This document shows positions 8,502-17,393 of a stretch of 49,657 nt of DNA, piece after piece. Location: positions 1 through 49,657 of the forward strand of contig NZ_WBUS01000008.1 in assembly GCF_008933605.1 (NCBI RefSeq). Direction: 5' to 3'. A program made the translations under genes and the position numbers. Numbering within the stretch: the stretch's first letter is position 1; each line of letters begins with the position of its first letter. Origin of the DNA: Albidovulum sp. (GTDB taxonomy: Bacteria; Pseudomonadota; Alphaproteobacteria; Rhodobacterales; Rhodobacteraceae). Below the pieces are notes generated by a model, which did not search any database, was not told the DNA's origin, and worked only from the letters and a program-made list of their open reading frames with translations.

Positions 8502-9514
8502 TGATGCAACCCGCACCCGCGCCCGCGGCGGTGGCCAAGCCGGCGGCGCCGGCGCTCGAAGTGTCGCGCCTTACCGTCGAGTTTCCGACCCGGCGCGGCG
8601 TGCTCACCGCCATAGACGATGTCTCGCTGCGGATCGAGCCGGGCGAAATCCTCGGCGTCGTCGGAGAATCCGGTGCCGGCAAGTCGATCACCGGCCTCGC
8701 GGTCCTCGGCCTCCTGGAAGCGCCCGGCCGCATCGCCGGCGGCGAGATCCGGGTGGGCGGACGGCGCATCGACACGCTGGGCGAGGTCGAGCTGACCAAG
8801 GTGCGCGGCCGCGAGATGGGTGCGATCTTCCAGGACCCGATGACCGCGCTCAATCCCCTCTTCACGATCGGCGCCCAGCTTGTCGAGACGATCCGTCTGC
8901 ACAGCTGCCTGTCAAGGGAGGGCGCGCGGGAGCGGGCGTTGCAACTCCTGCGCGAGGTCGGCATTCCCGCCGCCTCCGAACGCCTCGATCAGTATCCGCA
9001 CCAGTTTTCCGGCGGCATGCGGCAGCGCGTGGTGATCGCGCTCGCCCTTGCGGCCGAGCCGGGGCTGATCATCGCGGACGAGCCGACGACTGCGCTCGAC
9101 GTGTCGATCCAGGCCCAGATCACCGCGCTTCTGCGCCGGCTTTGCGACACTCGCAACACCGGCATCATGCTGGTCACGCACGACATGGGCGTCATTGCCG
9201 AGACCGCCGACCGCGTCGCCGTCATGTATTCCGGCCGCGTGATCGAGACCGGCCGCGTCGAGGACGTGATTCACGACGCCCGCCACCCCTACACCAAGGG
9301 CCTGATGGCCGCGATCCCCAGCCTGCACGAGCGCGTCGACAGGCTGGCCCAGATCGACGGTGCCATGCCGCGCCTGAATGCGCGGCCCGATGGCTGCGCC
9401 TTCAATCCGCGCTGTCCGATGGCCGGTCCGCGCTGCCGCCGGGAGAAACCCGCGTTGACCCCGGCGGGCCGCAATGCGGCCGCCTGCTTCCTGCACCAGG
9501 GAGGAACCGAATGA
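8498..9514 (+). CDS. ABC importer ATPase, DppD/OppD type
   Basis: A 338-residue nucleotide-binding subunit. Walker A is GESGAGKS, the signature is FSGGMRQR and Walker B leads into IIADEPTTALD. The C-terminus carries the oligopeptide-ATPase extension with GCAFNPRCPMAGPRC, a cysteine pattern typical of DppD/OppD proteins. The start at 8498 overlaps the upstream stop (ATGA); two further ATG codons follow in frame. Longer upstream frames run antiparallel to family sequence and were rejected. It energises the DppBC-type channel with the next gene's product. Confidence 0.92.
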   Translation: MMMQPAPAPAAVAKPAAPALEVSRLTVEFPTRRGVLTAIDDVSLRIEPGEILGVVGESGAGKSITGLAVLGLLEAPGRIAGGEIRVGGRRIDTLGEVELTKVRGREMGAIFQDPMTALNPLFTIGAQLVETIRLHSCLSREGARERALQLLREVGIPAASERLDQYPHQFSGGMRQRVVIALALAAEPGLIIADEPTTALDVSIQAQITALLRRLCDTRNTGIMLVTHDMGVIAETADRVAVMYSGRVIETGRVEDVIHDARHPYTKGLMAAIPSLHERVDRLAQIDGAMPRLNARPDGCAFNPRCPMAGPRCRREKPALTPAGRNAAACFLHQGGTE

Positions 9515-10467
9515 TCTCCGCCGAGCCGATCCTGTCCGTCACCCATGTCTCCAAGCAGTTCGATGTCTCCGCCCCCTGGCTGAACCGGGTGCTGGAGCGC
9601 AAGCCGAAGCTGTTCGTCAATGCGGTCAACGACATCAGCTTCTCCATCCCGCGGGGCAGTTGCCTCAGCATCGTCGGCGAATCCGGCTGCGGCAAGTCGA
9701 CCGTCGCCCGCCTTGTGACCGGGCTCAATTCCGCCAGTTCGGGCGAGATCCGCTTCGGCCGGGGGAGTGGCGGCCGCCCGGTTCGGGTGCAGATGATCTT
9801 CCAGGACCCGCATTCAAGTCTCAACCCGCGCTGGCGTGTTGGTGACATCATTGCAGAACCGATCCGCGAGATGAAACTGCGCGCGACCGAGGCCGAGACG
9901 CATCAGCGGGTCGAGGAACTGCTGCATACCGTCGGCCTCGCGGCGGACGACATGCGCAAGTATGCGCACGAGTTTTCGGGCGGCCAGCGCCAGCGAATCT
10001 CCATTGCCCGGGCGCTTGCCTCGGAGCCGGAGCTTCTGGTCTGCGATGAACCGACCTCGGCGCTCGATGTCTCGGTGCAGGCGCAGATCCTGAACCTGAT
10101 GCGGCGGCTCCAGGAGGAGTTCGGGCTGACCTACCTCTTCATCAGTCACGACCTGAGTGTGGTGCGCCACATGTCAGACACGATCGCGGTGATGTATCTC
10201 GGCCGCATCGTCGAGATGGCGCCGGCCGAGGCGCTGTTCCGCGCGCCGCAGCACCCCTACTCGCGCCTTCTCCTCGGCACGATCCCGGACATTCACGCAC
10301 CGAGGCGCGACCGCGCGCTCCAAGCCGGAGAGCCGCCGAGCCCGCTGAACCCGCCGACCGGCTGCACCTTCCACCCCCGCTGTCCGATCGCGACCGAGCA
10401 CTGCAAGCGGATCGTTCCGGACCTGCAGACGAGAGCCGGGGCTCAGGTCGCGTGTTTGAACCTCTAG
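9511..10467 (+). CDS. ABC importer ATPase, DppF/OppF type
   Basis: A 318-residue second ATPase with Walker A GESGCGKST, signature FSGGQRQR, Walker B leading to CDEPTSALD, and the C-terminal GCTFHPRCPIATEHC cluster. The ATG overlaps the upstream TGA, and the GGAGG ribosome site lies inside the previous gene. It is the last gene of the importer operon. The 191 bases that follow, up to the convergent EamA gene, show no clear intrinsic terminator. Confidence 0.92.
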   Translation: MISAEPILSVTHVSKQFDVSAPWLNRVLERKPKLFVNAVNDISFSIPRGSCLSIVGESGCGKSTVARLVTGLNSASSGEIRFGRGSGGRPVRVQMIFQDPHSSLNPRWRVGDIIAEPIREMKLRATEAETHQRVEELLHTVGLAADDMRKYAHEFSGGQRQRISIARALASEPELLVCDEPTSALDVSVQAQILNLMRRLQEEFGLTYLFISHDLSVVRHMSDTIAVMYLGRIVEMAPAEALFRAPQHPYSRLLLGTIPDIHAPRRDRALQAGEPPSPLNPPTGCTFHPRCPIATEHCKRIVPDLQTRAGAQVACLNL

Positions 10468-10658
10468 ACCGGAGTCGCGCGGCCCGGTCGCGGGGTCGCC
10501 GCAGAGACCGGACCTGGCCCGGTCGGCAGGGGTGCGCGCCACCCTGACGGCAGGCGGTTCGGCACGCGCCGTTCTGCGCCATGCTCCGCGCCGACCTGCA
10601 CTGGCCTACCGATGCCGGCGAAGGCCGGTCACGTGATCAGGGCCGCACAACCGGCCCG

Positions 10659-11567
10659 TCACCTGGAGATCAGATAGAAGATGCTACTGCTTGCCACTAT
10701 GGCAGCGCCTATCAGGGTCCAGGTGCCCGGTATGGCGCCCCAGACGATCCACGTGACGCCGGTGGACCACAGCAGACCGGTATAACCGAACGGAGCGAGA
10801 TCGGACGCGGGCGCGGAGCGATAGGCAAGTGAACCCAGGCCGATCCCGAAGCTGGAGCAGAGGGCAGCGGCGGAAAACAGCAGCAGGTCGTTCAGGTTCA
10901 GCGCGGTCCAGTGCCCGGCGGTGAACGGGGCGATGTAGGCAGCCGCAAATGCTGCGCCGAAGATGCTCACCGTCCAGAGGTTGTCCTCGCCCGGAAGCCG
11001 CCGGGATGTCAGGGAGATCGCGGCATAGAGGAAGGCACAGGCGAGGATCAGCAAGGAGGCAGGCTGAAATGTCGACGCGCCGGGTTGGATGGCGATGACA
11101 ACGCCCGCGAAGCTTACCAGGACGGCGGCCCAGGTCCGCCATCCGGGGCGCTCCTTGAACACGATGACCGAACCCAGCGTCACGAGGAACGGGGACGCAA
11201 AGACGATCACCGTCGCCTCGGCGACGCTCAGATATTCCAGGGCGCGGATGTACATATATGCGGCCAGCAACCCAAGCGCGCCGCGGAGAGCGTAGAGCCA
11301 GAAGGCGGACGACCAGCGAACCCGGTCGCGGCCGAGCACGATCGCCATGACCGCAAGCAGCGGCATTGCCAGAACGCTGCGCACGAAGATGATGATCGTG
11401 ACGTCGTAGCTCTCGATCAGGAACTTGGTGACCGTGTCGTTCAGCGTGAAGCACAGCGAACTGAGGCAGATCATGATGATTGCGGTGATTGACCGGGACA
11501 GTCTCGGCGACGGCTGTCCGCCGGTTTCGGTCGCCGATGCGCGCGTGTGAGACGTTTCGGTCATCAT
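10659..11567 (-). CDS. EamA/DMT-family transporter
   Basis: A 302-residue inner-membrane protein with two EamA repeats and about ten membrane spans. The first repeat begins AIIMICLSSLCFTLNDTVTKF and includes ARALEYLSVAEATVI-like sequence (IRALEYLSVAEATVIVF). The second repeat ends with the short basic tail ISR. DMT-family members usually export amino acids, metabolites or drugs by proton exchange. Its ATG at 11567 overlaps the TGA of the upstream MFS gene, and a second ATG lies at 11564. Its substrate is unknown. Confidence 0.88.
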   Translation of the reverse strand: MMTETSHTRASATETGGQPSPRLSRSITAIIMICLSSLCFTLNDTVTKFLIESYDVTIIIFVRSVLAMPLLAVMAIVLGRDRVRWSSAFWLYALRGALGLLAAYMYIRALEYLSVAEATVIVFASPFLVTLGSVIVFKERPGWRTWAAVLVSFAGVVIAIQPGASTFQPASLLILACAFLYAAISLTSRRLPGEDNLWTVSIFGAAFAAAYIAPFTAGHWTALNLNDLLLFSAAALCSSFGIGLGSLAYRSAPASDLAPFGYTGLLWSTGVTWIVWGAIPGTWTLIGAAIVASSSIFYLISR

Positions 11568-12804
11568 TCCACCAGCGGCCAGGCGCCGGGACGGCCGACC
11601 CTCCGAAGGCGCCGAAAGACGACGCCAATGAGGAGCAGGTTGAGCAGGCTCGATGCAATTCCGTTCAGGAATGCAAGGAAATAGGAATGGCTATGGTCGT
11701 AAATCCATCCCGCCAGCCAGCCGCCGAAGGCCATCCCGAAGAGTGTCGCCATCGAGACCGCGCCACTTGCGGCGCCCGCGGCACGGACTGGCAGGTAGTC
11801 ACGGACAAGGATTGGGTAAGCGGGGAGGATGCCCCCCTGCGCGAGCCCGAAGACGAGACTGACGAAGGCAAGGGAAGCCAGTCCGCCCGGGGGCGTGTGG
11901 AGCGCCAAGGCCAGCATCTGGAGCGCCGACGCCGCAAGCAGGACGCGCATTGCCCCGATCCCGTCGATCAGCATCCGGGAGGCGAGGCGTGACGCGATCC
12001 CGCCCGCGAGGATCATGGAAAGCAACGAGGTTCCCTCTGCCAGCGTGAAGCCGAGGTCGGTGCAAGGTGCCGCCAAGCGGACCTGCGACATCGCATTGGC
12101 AATGCAGCAGCCCAGGCCGGCCAAGCCCGGCATCCACGTGAGCCTGCGCGGCCTGAGTGCCAGATCCTGCGCCCGTGTCGCGGAAAGCCGGTCGGCCAGG
12201 TTAACGGCCTGCTCGGCTACGCCGCGCCGCAACAGGAACGCGATGGGCACGGCGACTGTTCCGGCGGCGGCGAGCACGAACTGGAGGAGGCGCCAGTCAC
12301 CGAAGTGCTGGGTCGTCGGGATGGTGGTGCTCCATACCGCACCCGAAGGATACGTGGAGCCGGACACCATGGCCACCGCGGGCCCCCGGCGCCGCACGAA
12401 CCAGTGCGATTTGTCGGCCGTCAGCGGACCAAGTGCCGCCGCCGTGCCGATGCCGATCGCCACTTGCGCGACAATCGGGATGCCGGGGCATGCGGCCGTT
12501 CCCGCAGCGATGTAGCCCAGGCTGTCGATGACGCTTGCCGCGATGAGGACCGGGGCGATGCCCGCCCGGTCGCCAAATCGCCTGAGCGGCGGGTTTCCGA
12601 TCAGCAGATCCAGCATGGTCGCAACATAGGGATACGCAGGCTCCGTGCCTGTCAGGTCGAACTCGGCCTGGATCGCCGGCATCAGCGCCACCATGGTCCG
12701 GTTGCTGGAGTGCAAACGGTTCCGATCACCATCGCCCGGAAGAGCCGCATCCAGGCGGATGCGCCGTCGGGCTGCAAGGGCGCGGCCGAGGTCCGCGGGG
12801 TCAA
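11564..12804 (-). pseudogene. MFS transporter with an apparent frameshift near its 5' end
   Basis: From about 12715 downward the frame encodes an MFS transporter: MVALMPAIQAEFDLTG, RRFGDRAG, KSHWFVRRRGPAVAM and then helices 7-12, ending in RRVGRPGAWPLVE. The sequence expected for the first helix is not in that frame. It lies in the neighbouring frame, which starts at a TTG at 12804 behind a good GGGAGG (12811-12816) and reads WMRLFRAMVIGTVC before hitting a stop. Joining the two frames within about 12700-12720 restores a normal N-terminus. Either the gene is broken by a one-base indel or the assembly has an error there. An in-frame start upstream at 12883 exists, but its first 60 residues do not look like MFS sequence. 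It overlaps the EamA gene by ATGA. Confidence 0.7.
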
Positions 12805-12936
12805 GATGCCCTCCCGGCAATGCAACGCGACGTGATTTCACGGAGCAAGACGACGGTCCGGCGCCGCCGGTCCCCGACTGCAAGCGCGGCTTCCATAGGA
12901 ATCCCTCTTCTGTCCGGTCTGACGCTACTGGCGAAT

Positions 12937-12993
12937 TGGACGCACGTCCAGCATTTCCGCTTTGGCCAGAAAATTGATTGGACGTCCGGCCAA
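12937..12993. promoter_or_regulatory. Paired palindromes upstream of the NADH:quinone reductase gene
   Basis: TGGACG-CA-CGTCCA (12937-12950) is a perfect inverted repeat. About 40 bases on, TTGGACGTCCGGCCAA (12978-12993) contains the 8-base palindrome GGACGTCC. Both share the TTGGACG core, so a dimeric regulator could bind two spaced sites between the MFS gene and the reductase gene. No regulator gene adjoins, so the binder is unknown. Confidence 0.4.
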
Positions 12994-13060
12994 ATTGTGA
13001 TTGCGTTCGGTGCCCTCGTGGCTATCCTCGGGTTCGACGGACGATTCTTCGGGGGGTGGA

Positions 13061-14035
13061 ATGCGGACTCGGGTGACGGAGCTTTTGGCTATCCGCTATC
13101 CGATCATCCAGGGCGGCATGCAGTGGGTCGGCCGCGCGGAGCTTGCCTCGGCCGTATCGAACGCCGGCGGACTGGGCATCCTCACCGCACTGACCCAGCC
13201 CGATCCGGAGGCGCTCCGCGGCGAAATCGCGCGATGCCGCGCCATGACGGACAGGCCATTCGGTGTGAACCTGACAATCCTTCCCACGACGAAACCGCCA
13301 CCCTACGAGGAGTTCATGGATGCCGCGCTCGACAGCGGTGTAAGGGTGATCGAAACCGCGGGGCGCAGTCCGAAGGAATTCATCGCCAAGGCGAAAGCTG
13401 CTGGCGCGGTGATCGTGCACAAGTGTACCGCCGTGCGCCATGCCCTGTCGGCCGAGCGGGCAGGGGTCGACGCGATTTCCATAGATGGGTTCGAGGCTGC
13501 GGGCCATCCCGGCGAAGACGATGTCGGCGGCCTCGTGCTCTTCGCCGCTGCGGCACGGGCGGTGAAGATCCCATTGATCGCATCCGGCGGCATCGGCAGC
13601 GGCCGCGGCATGGCGGCGGCCATGATGCTCGGCGCCGAAGGCGTGAACATGGGCACGCGGTTCTGCGCGACCCGTGAGGCGCCGATCCACGACAACATCA
13701 AGCGCGCGCTCATCACGGCGACGGAACTCGACACGAACCTGATTTTCCGCACCCTTCGCAATACCGGCCGCGTGATGAAGAACAGCGTCTCCGACGATGT
13801 CGTGGCGATCGAGAACCGCCCGGGGGGCGCCACGTTCGAGGATATCAGGCCCTTGGTTGCGGGCGCACGCGGAAAGGCTGCGCTCGAAAGTGGAGATGTC
13901 GATGCGGGCCTCGTCTGGGCAAGTCAGGTGATGGGCCTCGTGGACGACATTCCCACCTGCGCCGAACTCCTGGAGCGCATGGTCGCGGAGTGCCGGGAGG
14001 CGATGCAGGCAGGCATGAGGGCATTCAACGCCTGA
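13061..14035 (+). CDS. NADH:quinone reductase, PA1024-type (nitronate monooxygenase-like fold)
   Basis: A 324-residue FMN TIM-barrel protein. Motifs include IIQGGMQWVGRAELASAVSN, LGILTALTQP, TDRPFGVNLTILPT, KCTAVRHALSAERAGVDAIS, DGFEAAGHPGEDD and SGGIGSGRG. From memory these match Pseudomonas aeruginosa PA1024 very closely; that protein was first called a nitronate monooxygenase and later shown to be a non-pumping NADH:quinone reductase. I prefer the quinone reductase call, with nitronate monooxygenase as the alternative. The start at 13061 follows GGGGGGTGGA; a start at 13001 would add unrelated residues. It sits just upstream of the PotABCD-like importer and CoA genes, but a stem-loop and 150 bases separate them. 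Confidence 0.8.
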   Translation: MRTRVTELLAIRYPIIQGGMQWVGRAELASAVSNAGGLGILTALTQPDPEALRGEIARCRAMTDRPFGVNLTILPTTKPPPYEEFMDAALDSGVRVIETAGRSPKEFIAKAKAAGAVIVHKCTAVRHALSAERAGVDAISIDGFEAAGHPGEDDVGGLVLFAAAARAVKIPLIASGGIGSGRGMAAAMMLGAEGVNMGTRFCATREAPIHDNIKRALITATELDTNLIFRTLRNTGRVMKNSVSDDVVAIENRPGGATFEDIRPLVAGARGKAALESGDVDAGLVWASQVMGLVDDIPTCAELLERMVAECREAMQAGMRAFNA

Positions 14036-14060
14036 TCACAGGCGAAACGGAAAGCCGCAA

Positions 14061-14083
14061 GGCGGCGCGGAGGGGGCGCCGCC
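14061..14083 (+). terminator. GC-rich stem-loop after the quinone reductase gene
   Basis: GGCGGCGC and GCGCCGCC form a perfect 8-bp stem around a 7-base loop, 26 bases after the stop codon. It lacks a T-tract, so it may be a weak or factor-assisted terminator, or only an RNA-stabilising hairpin. Confidence 0.4.
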
Positions 14084-14187
14084 CTGCGAGGCGGGACGAA
14101 CCAGGCAGGGCCGGACGGGGCGTCCAGAAGGCATATCCGGCGGAACGTTACGGCAAGCGCGATTTGCCACAAAATGGGAGGAGAGAA

Positions 14188-15222
14188 ATGAAGCTGCGTG
14201 CCATCTTTTCTTTGACGACCTGTGCCCTGGCCTTCCCGGCCATGGCGGAGGAAACCGTGAGCTATGCGTCCTACGGCGGCGCCTATCAGGAGGGGGTGCG
14301 CAAGGCCATCCTCGATTACCTGCCGGCCGATCACGGCATGACCGTGGTCGACTTTGTCCTGTCGGGCGGCATTCGTGACGTGCGCACGAAGGTCAAGGCC
14401 AATGCGAACGATCTGGACGTGGTCGAGCTCTATGGCGGTTATTGCGACACGGCTGCGAAGGAAGGCCTGCTGGAGCCGCTCGACTATTCGAAGATTCCGA
14501 ACGCTGCCGGCATACCGGAGAACCTGCGCAACGAGTACTGGATCGGCTTCACCGCCTATTCGACGGTTCTGGCCTACAACACCAACGTCTACGGCGACAA
14601 CCCGCCGCAGAACTGGGCGGATTTCTTCGATGTCGAGAAGTTTCCCGGCACCCGCGCCATCGGTGGCGGCTATCCATCGACGAACATGGAAATCGCCCTG
14701 ATGGCCGACGGCGTGCCAAAGGATCAGGTCTATCCCATCGACATGGACCGTTCGATGAAGAAATGGGCCGAGTTCAAGCCCAATATAACGGTGAGCTGGT
14801 CGTCGGGCGCGCAGGCGACCCAACTAGCCACCGCCGAAGAGGTCGACATGCTCACGATCTGGGCGGCCCGGATCCAGGCAGCGATCAAGGAAGGCGCGCC
14901 CTACGCCTACACTCTGAACGACGCCGTCCTCGACGTCGAATGCCTCGTTGTGCCGAAGGGCTCGCCCAACCCGGAAGGAGCGATGCGGCTCGTCAACCAT
15001 CTGCTCGATCCGAAATACCAGGCCAATCTTCCTGACTTTATCCCCTACGGCCCGATGAACCAGGACGCCTTCAAGCTTGGACTGATCTCTCCCGAGAAGG
15101 CAGCGAAGGTCGTCACCAGCACCGACAACCTCGCCATGCAACTGGTGACCGACATGGCCTATTGGGCCGAGCATGTGACCGACGCGCAGACCAAGTGGGA
15201 TGCGGTGATGCTGCAGCAGTGA
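14188..15222 (+). CDS. PotD/PotF-like ABC substrate-binding protein
   Basis: A 344-residue periplasmic binding protein. The signal peptide is MKLRAIFSLTTCALAFPAMA with probable cleavage before EETVSYASYGG. The fold is that of the spermidine/putrescine-type binding proteins (SBP_bac_8): VSYASYGGAYQEGVRKAI, a hinge around AYNTNVYG, PQNWADFFD and GTRAIGGGYP. The start follows a strong GGGAGGAGAG. It heads a cluster encoding a PotA-like ATPase, two permeases and CoA-pathway enzymes, so the ligand is probably the carbon source those enzymes degrade rather than a polyamine. A stem-loop after the stop may raise its expression over the downstream genes. Confidence 0.88.
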   Translation: MKLRAIFSLTTCALAFPAMAEETVSYASYGGAYQEGVRKAILDYLPADHGMTVVDFVLSGGIRDVRTKVKANANDLDVVELYGGYCDTAAKEGLLEPLDYSKIPNAAGIPENLRNEYWIGFTAYSTVLAYNTNVYGDNPPQNWADFFDVEKFPGTRAIGGGYPSTNMEIALMADGVPKDQVYPIDMDRSMKKWAEFKPNITVSWSSGAQATQLATAEEVDMLTIWAARIQAAIKEGAPYAYTLNDAVLDVECLVVPKGSPNPEGAMRLVNHLLDPKYQANLPDFIPYGPMNQDAFKLGLISPEKAAKVVTSTDNLAMQLVTDMAYWAEHVTDAQTKWDAVMLQQ

Positions 15223-15238
15223 CCGACTGCCGATCACA

Positions 15239-15267
15239 GGGATGCGCGACGTGATGTCGGGCATCCC
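15239..15267 (+). terminator. Stem-loop between binding protein and ATPase genes
   Basis: GGGATGC and GCATCCC form the outer stem, extended inward by near-complementary GCGAC and GTCGG around a GTGAT loop. There is no T-tract. As in the operon at 2237-10467, a hairpin directly follows the solute-binding-protein gene, consistent with mRNA stabilisation or partial read-through. Confidence 0.5.
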
Positions 15268-15362
15268 GCCACGACCCTCCCCCTCTCGGTGACGCTCAGG
15301 CCGACCCTCCGGCCCGCACGCCGAAGCCCGCGAGCCAGATCGCGCAACAACGGACTGTTCCG

Positions 15363-16463
15363 ATGACAGAACGAAAGACTTCAGCCCTGCCTGTCCAGGT
15401 GCAGATGCTCTCGAAGCACTTCGGTACTGTGCGCGCTGTCGAAGATGTCAGCTTTGATATCCGTGCGGGCGAGCTTCTGACTTTGCTCGGGCCGTCGGGG
15501 TCCGGAAAGACCACCCTTCTGATGATGATCGCGGGCTTCAGCCGGCCGACGCGGGGCTCGATCCGCATTGCCGACCAGGAGATCGTCCACCTGCCGCCGC
15601 ACAAGCGCAACATCGGGATGGTCTTCCAGAATTATGCTCTGTTTCCCCACATGACCGTCGGGGAAAACGTGGCCTATCCGCTGCGTCTGCGGCGGTTCGG
15701 CCGCTCGGAGATCGAGGATCGCACCCGCAGGGCGCTCGACATGGTGCAGCTTGGCGGCTACGGGGCGCGCCGGATCAACGAGTTGTCCGGCGGGCAGAGG
15801 CAGCGGATCGCGCTCGCTCGCGCGATCGTCTTCGAGCCGCGGATCCTGTTGATGGACGAGCCGCTCTCGGCGCTCGACAAGCACCTGCGCGAAGCGATGC
15901 AGATCGAAATCCGCCAGCTGCACGACCGTCTTGGCATGACGACGATTTCCGTCACCCATGATCAGCGCGAGGCGCTGACGATGTCTGACCGGATCGCAGT
16001 GTTCTCAAGCGGCCGTCTGGCCCAGATCGGAGCGCCGGCGGAGCTCTACGAAAAGCCCGAAAGCCGCTTCATCGCCGAGTTCATAGGTGAATCGACGTTC
16101 CTCCCGCTCCGGCATACTCCGGCAGGCCCCGCCTATGGCGAGCAGGTCATCCACTTTGCGGATGAGGTGAAGCCGGCCGCGGGCGAAATGCTCTTGATGC
16201 TGCGGCCCGAACGCCTGCGCCTCGTCCCGGCTAACGGCACGGCCGGGGGCGGCAAGGATGCGAACGTCTTCACGGGGCAGGTGCAGACAATCGTCTTTCA
16301 GGGTGAGAGCCTGCTTTTCGAGGTGATGCTGGATGGCGGACACAAGGTCTCGGTCCGCATGGCGAACCGTTCCGAAAACCTGCGCCAGCTTCCGCAGGCG
16401 GGCGATCGCGTGGCCCTGAAACTCGAACGGGCCGACGCTCGTGTCGTGCGAGCGGAGGGTTGA
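15363..16463 (+). CDS. PotA-like ABC importer ATPase
   Basis: A 366-residue ATPase with Walker A GPSGSGKTT, Q-loop VFQNYALFPHMTVGEN, signature LSGGQRQR, Walker B LLMDEPLSALD and a switch His in SVTHDQREAL. The C-terminal third is a TOBE-type regulatory domain (LMLRPERLRLVP). It energises the following two permeases. Its TGA (16461-16463) lies three bases from the next ATG. The ribosome site at its own start is weak, so coupling to the upstream transcript is likely. Confidence 0.9.
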   Translation: MTERKTSALPVQVQMLSKHFGTVRAVEDVSFDIRAGELLTLLGPSGSGKTTLLMMIAGFSRPTRGSIRIADQEIVHLPPHKRNIGMVFQNYALFPHMTVGENVAYPLRLRRFGRSEIEDRTRRALDMVQLGGYGARRINELSGGQRQRIALARAIVFEPRILLMDEPLSALDKHLREAMQIEIRQLHDRLGMTTISVTHDQREALTMSDRIAVFSSGRLAQIGAPAELYEKPESRFIAEFIGESTFLPLRHTPAGPAYGEQVIHFADEVKPAAGEMLLMLRPERLRLVPANGTAGGGKDANVFTGQVQTIVFQGESLLFEVMLDGGHKVSVRMANRSENLRQLPQAGDRVALKLERADARVVRAEG

Positions 16464-16465
16464 GC

Positions 16466-17383
16466 ATGGCCAACGTCAGCATCTTCCCCGCGCCAGGTCC
16501 GATCGGGCAGGCCGAATTCGAAGCGAACCGGCGCGCGCTGGAGCGTGACCGCCGCGCCGAGACCCGGATGCGGATCAACCTGACGCTGCCGGCGCTCCTC
16601 GTGGTCTTCGTGCTGATGGTCTGTCCGATCCTCTGGCTCCTGTCGCTTTCGGTGGTCGCGGGCGATGGCCGTCTGAGCCTGGAGAACTATGCGCTCTTTT
16701 TCTCCGAGCAGGTCTATGTCGAGATGTTCCTCAAGACCTTCATGATCGCCTTCGTCGTGACGGTCATCTGCGTGTTTCTCGGCTACCCCGTCGCCTATCT
16801 GCTGGCGATCCTGCCACCTGCCTGGTCGGGCGTCCTCATGCTCGCCGTGCTGGTCCCGTTCTGGACCTCGGGCCTCGTGCGGACGTTCTCGTGGCTCATC
16901 ATCCTTCAACGCAACGGGATCGTGAATAAATCCCTGGTCTGGCTCGGCGTCATCGACAAGCCGATCTCGCTCGTCCACAACATGACGGGGACGGTGATCG
17001 GGATGGTGCACATCATGGTGCCGTTCCTGATTCTTCCGCTCTACGCCTCGATGAAGGCGATCGACGGCAACCTCATGCGTGCCGGTGCGAACCTCGGGTC
17101 GTCGCCCACTCATGCGTTCTTCCGGATATTCCTGCCGCTGTCGATGCCCGGCCTCGTCGCCGGAATGATCATGGTCTTCGTGATGTGCCTGGGCTTCTAC
17201 ATCACGCCGGCGATCCTCGGTGGCGGAAAGATCAAGATGATCGCGCAGCGTATCGAGGAATCGATCTCGCTCTATCCGACCTGGGGGCCGGCGGCGGCAC
17301 TCGCGGTGCTGCTGCTTCTGATGACGGCGGTCTGCCTCTTCGTCAGCCTGAAGCTCGTTCGCTGGCTGGCGGCAGGCAGGTAG
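16466..17383 (+). CDS. PotB-like ABC permease
   Basis: A 305-residue inner-membrane permease with about six spans. The first is INLTLPALLVVFVLMVCPIL, and the coupling EAA-like segment is GANLGSSPTHAFFRIFLPLS. I chose ATG at 16466 because a GGAGGG site lies about 7 bases before it; a TTG at 16460 would add two residues and sit on the ribosome site. It pairs with the next gene to form the channel. Confidence 0.9.
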   Translation: MANVSIFPAPGPIGQAEFEANRRALERDRRAETRMRINLTLPALLVVFVLMVCPILWLLSLSVVAGDGRLSLENYALFFSEQVYVEMFLKTFMIAFVVTVICVFLGYPVAYLLAILPPAWSGVLMLAVLVPFWTSGLVRTFSWLIILQRNGIVNKSLVWLGVIDKPISLVHNMTGTVIGMVHIMVPFLILPLYASMKAIDGNLMRAGANLGSSPTHAFFRIFLPLSMPGLVAGMIMVFVMCLGFYITPAILGGGKIKMIAQRIEESISLYPTWGPAAALAVLLLLMTAVCLFVSLKLVRWLAAGR

Positions 17384-17393
17384 GGAGGGGCAG

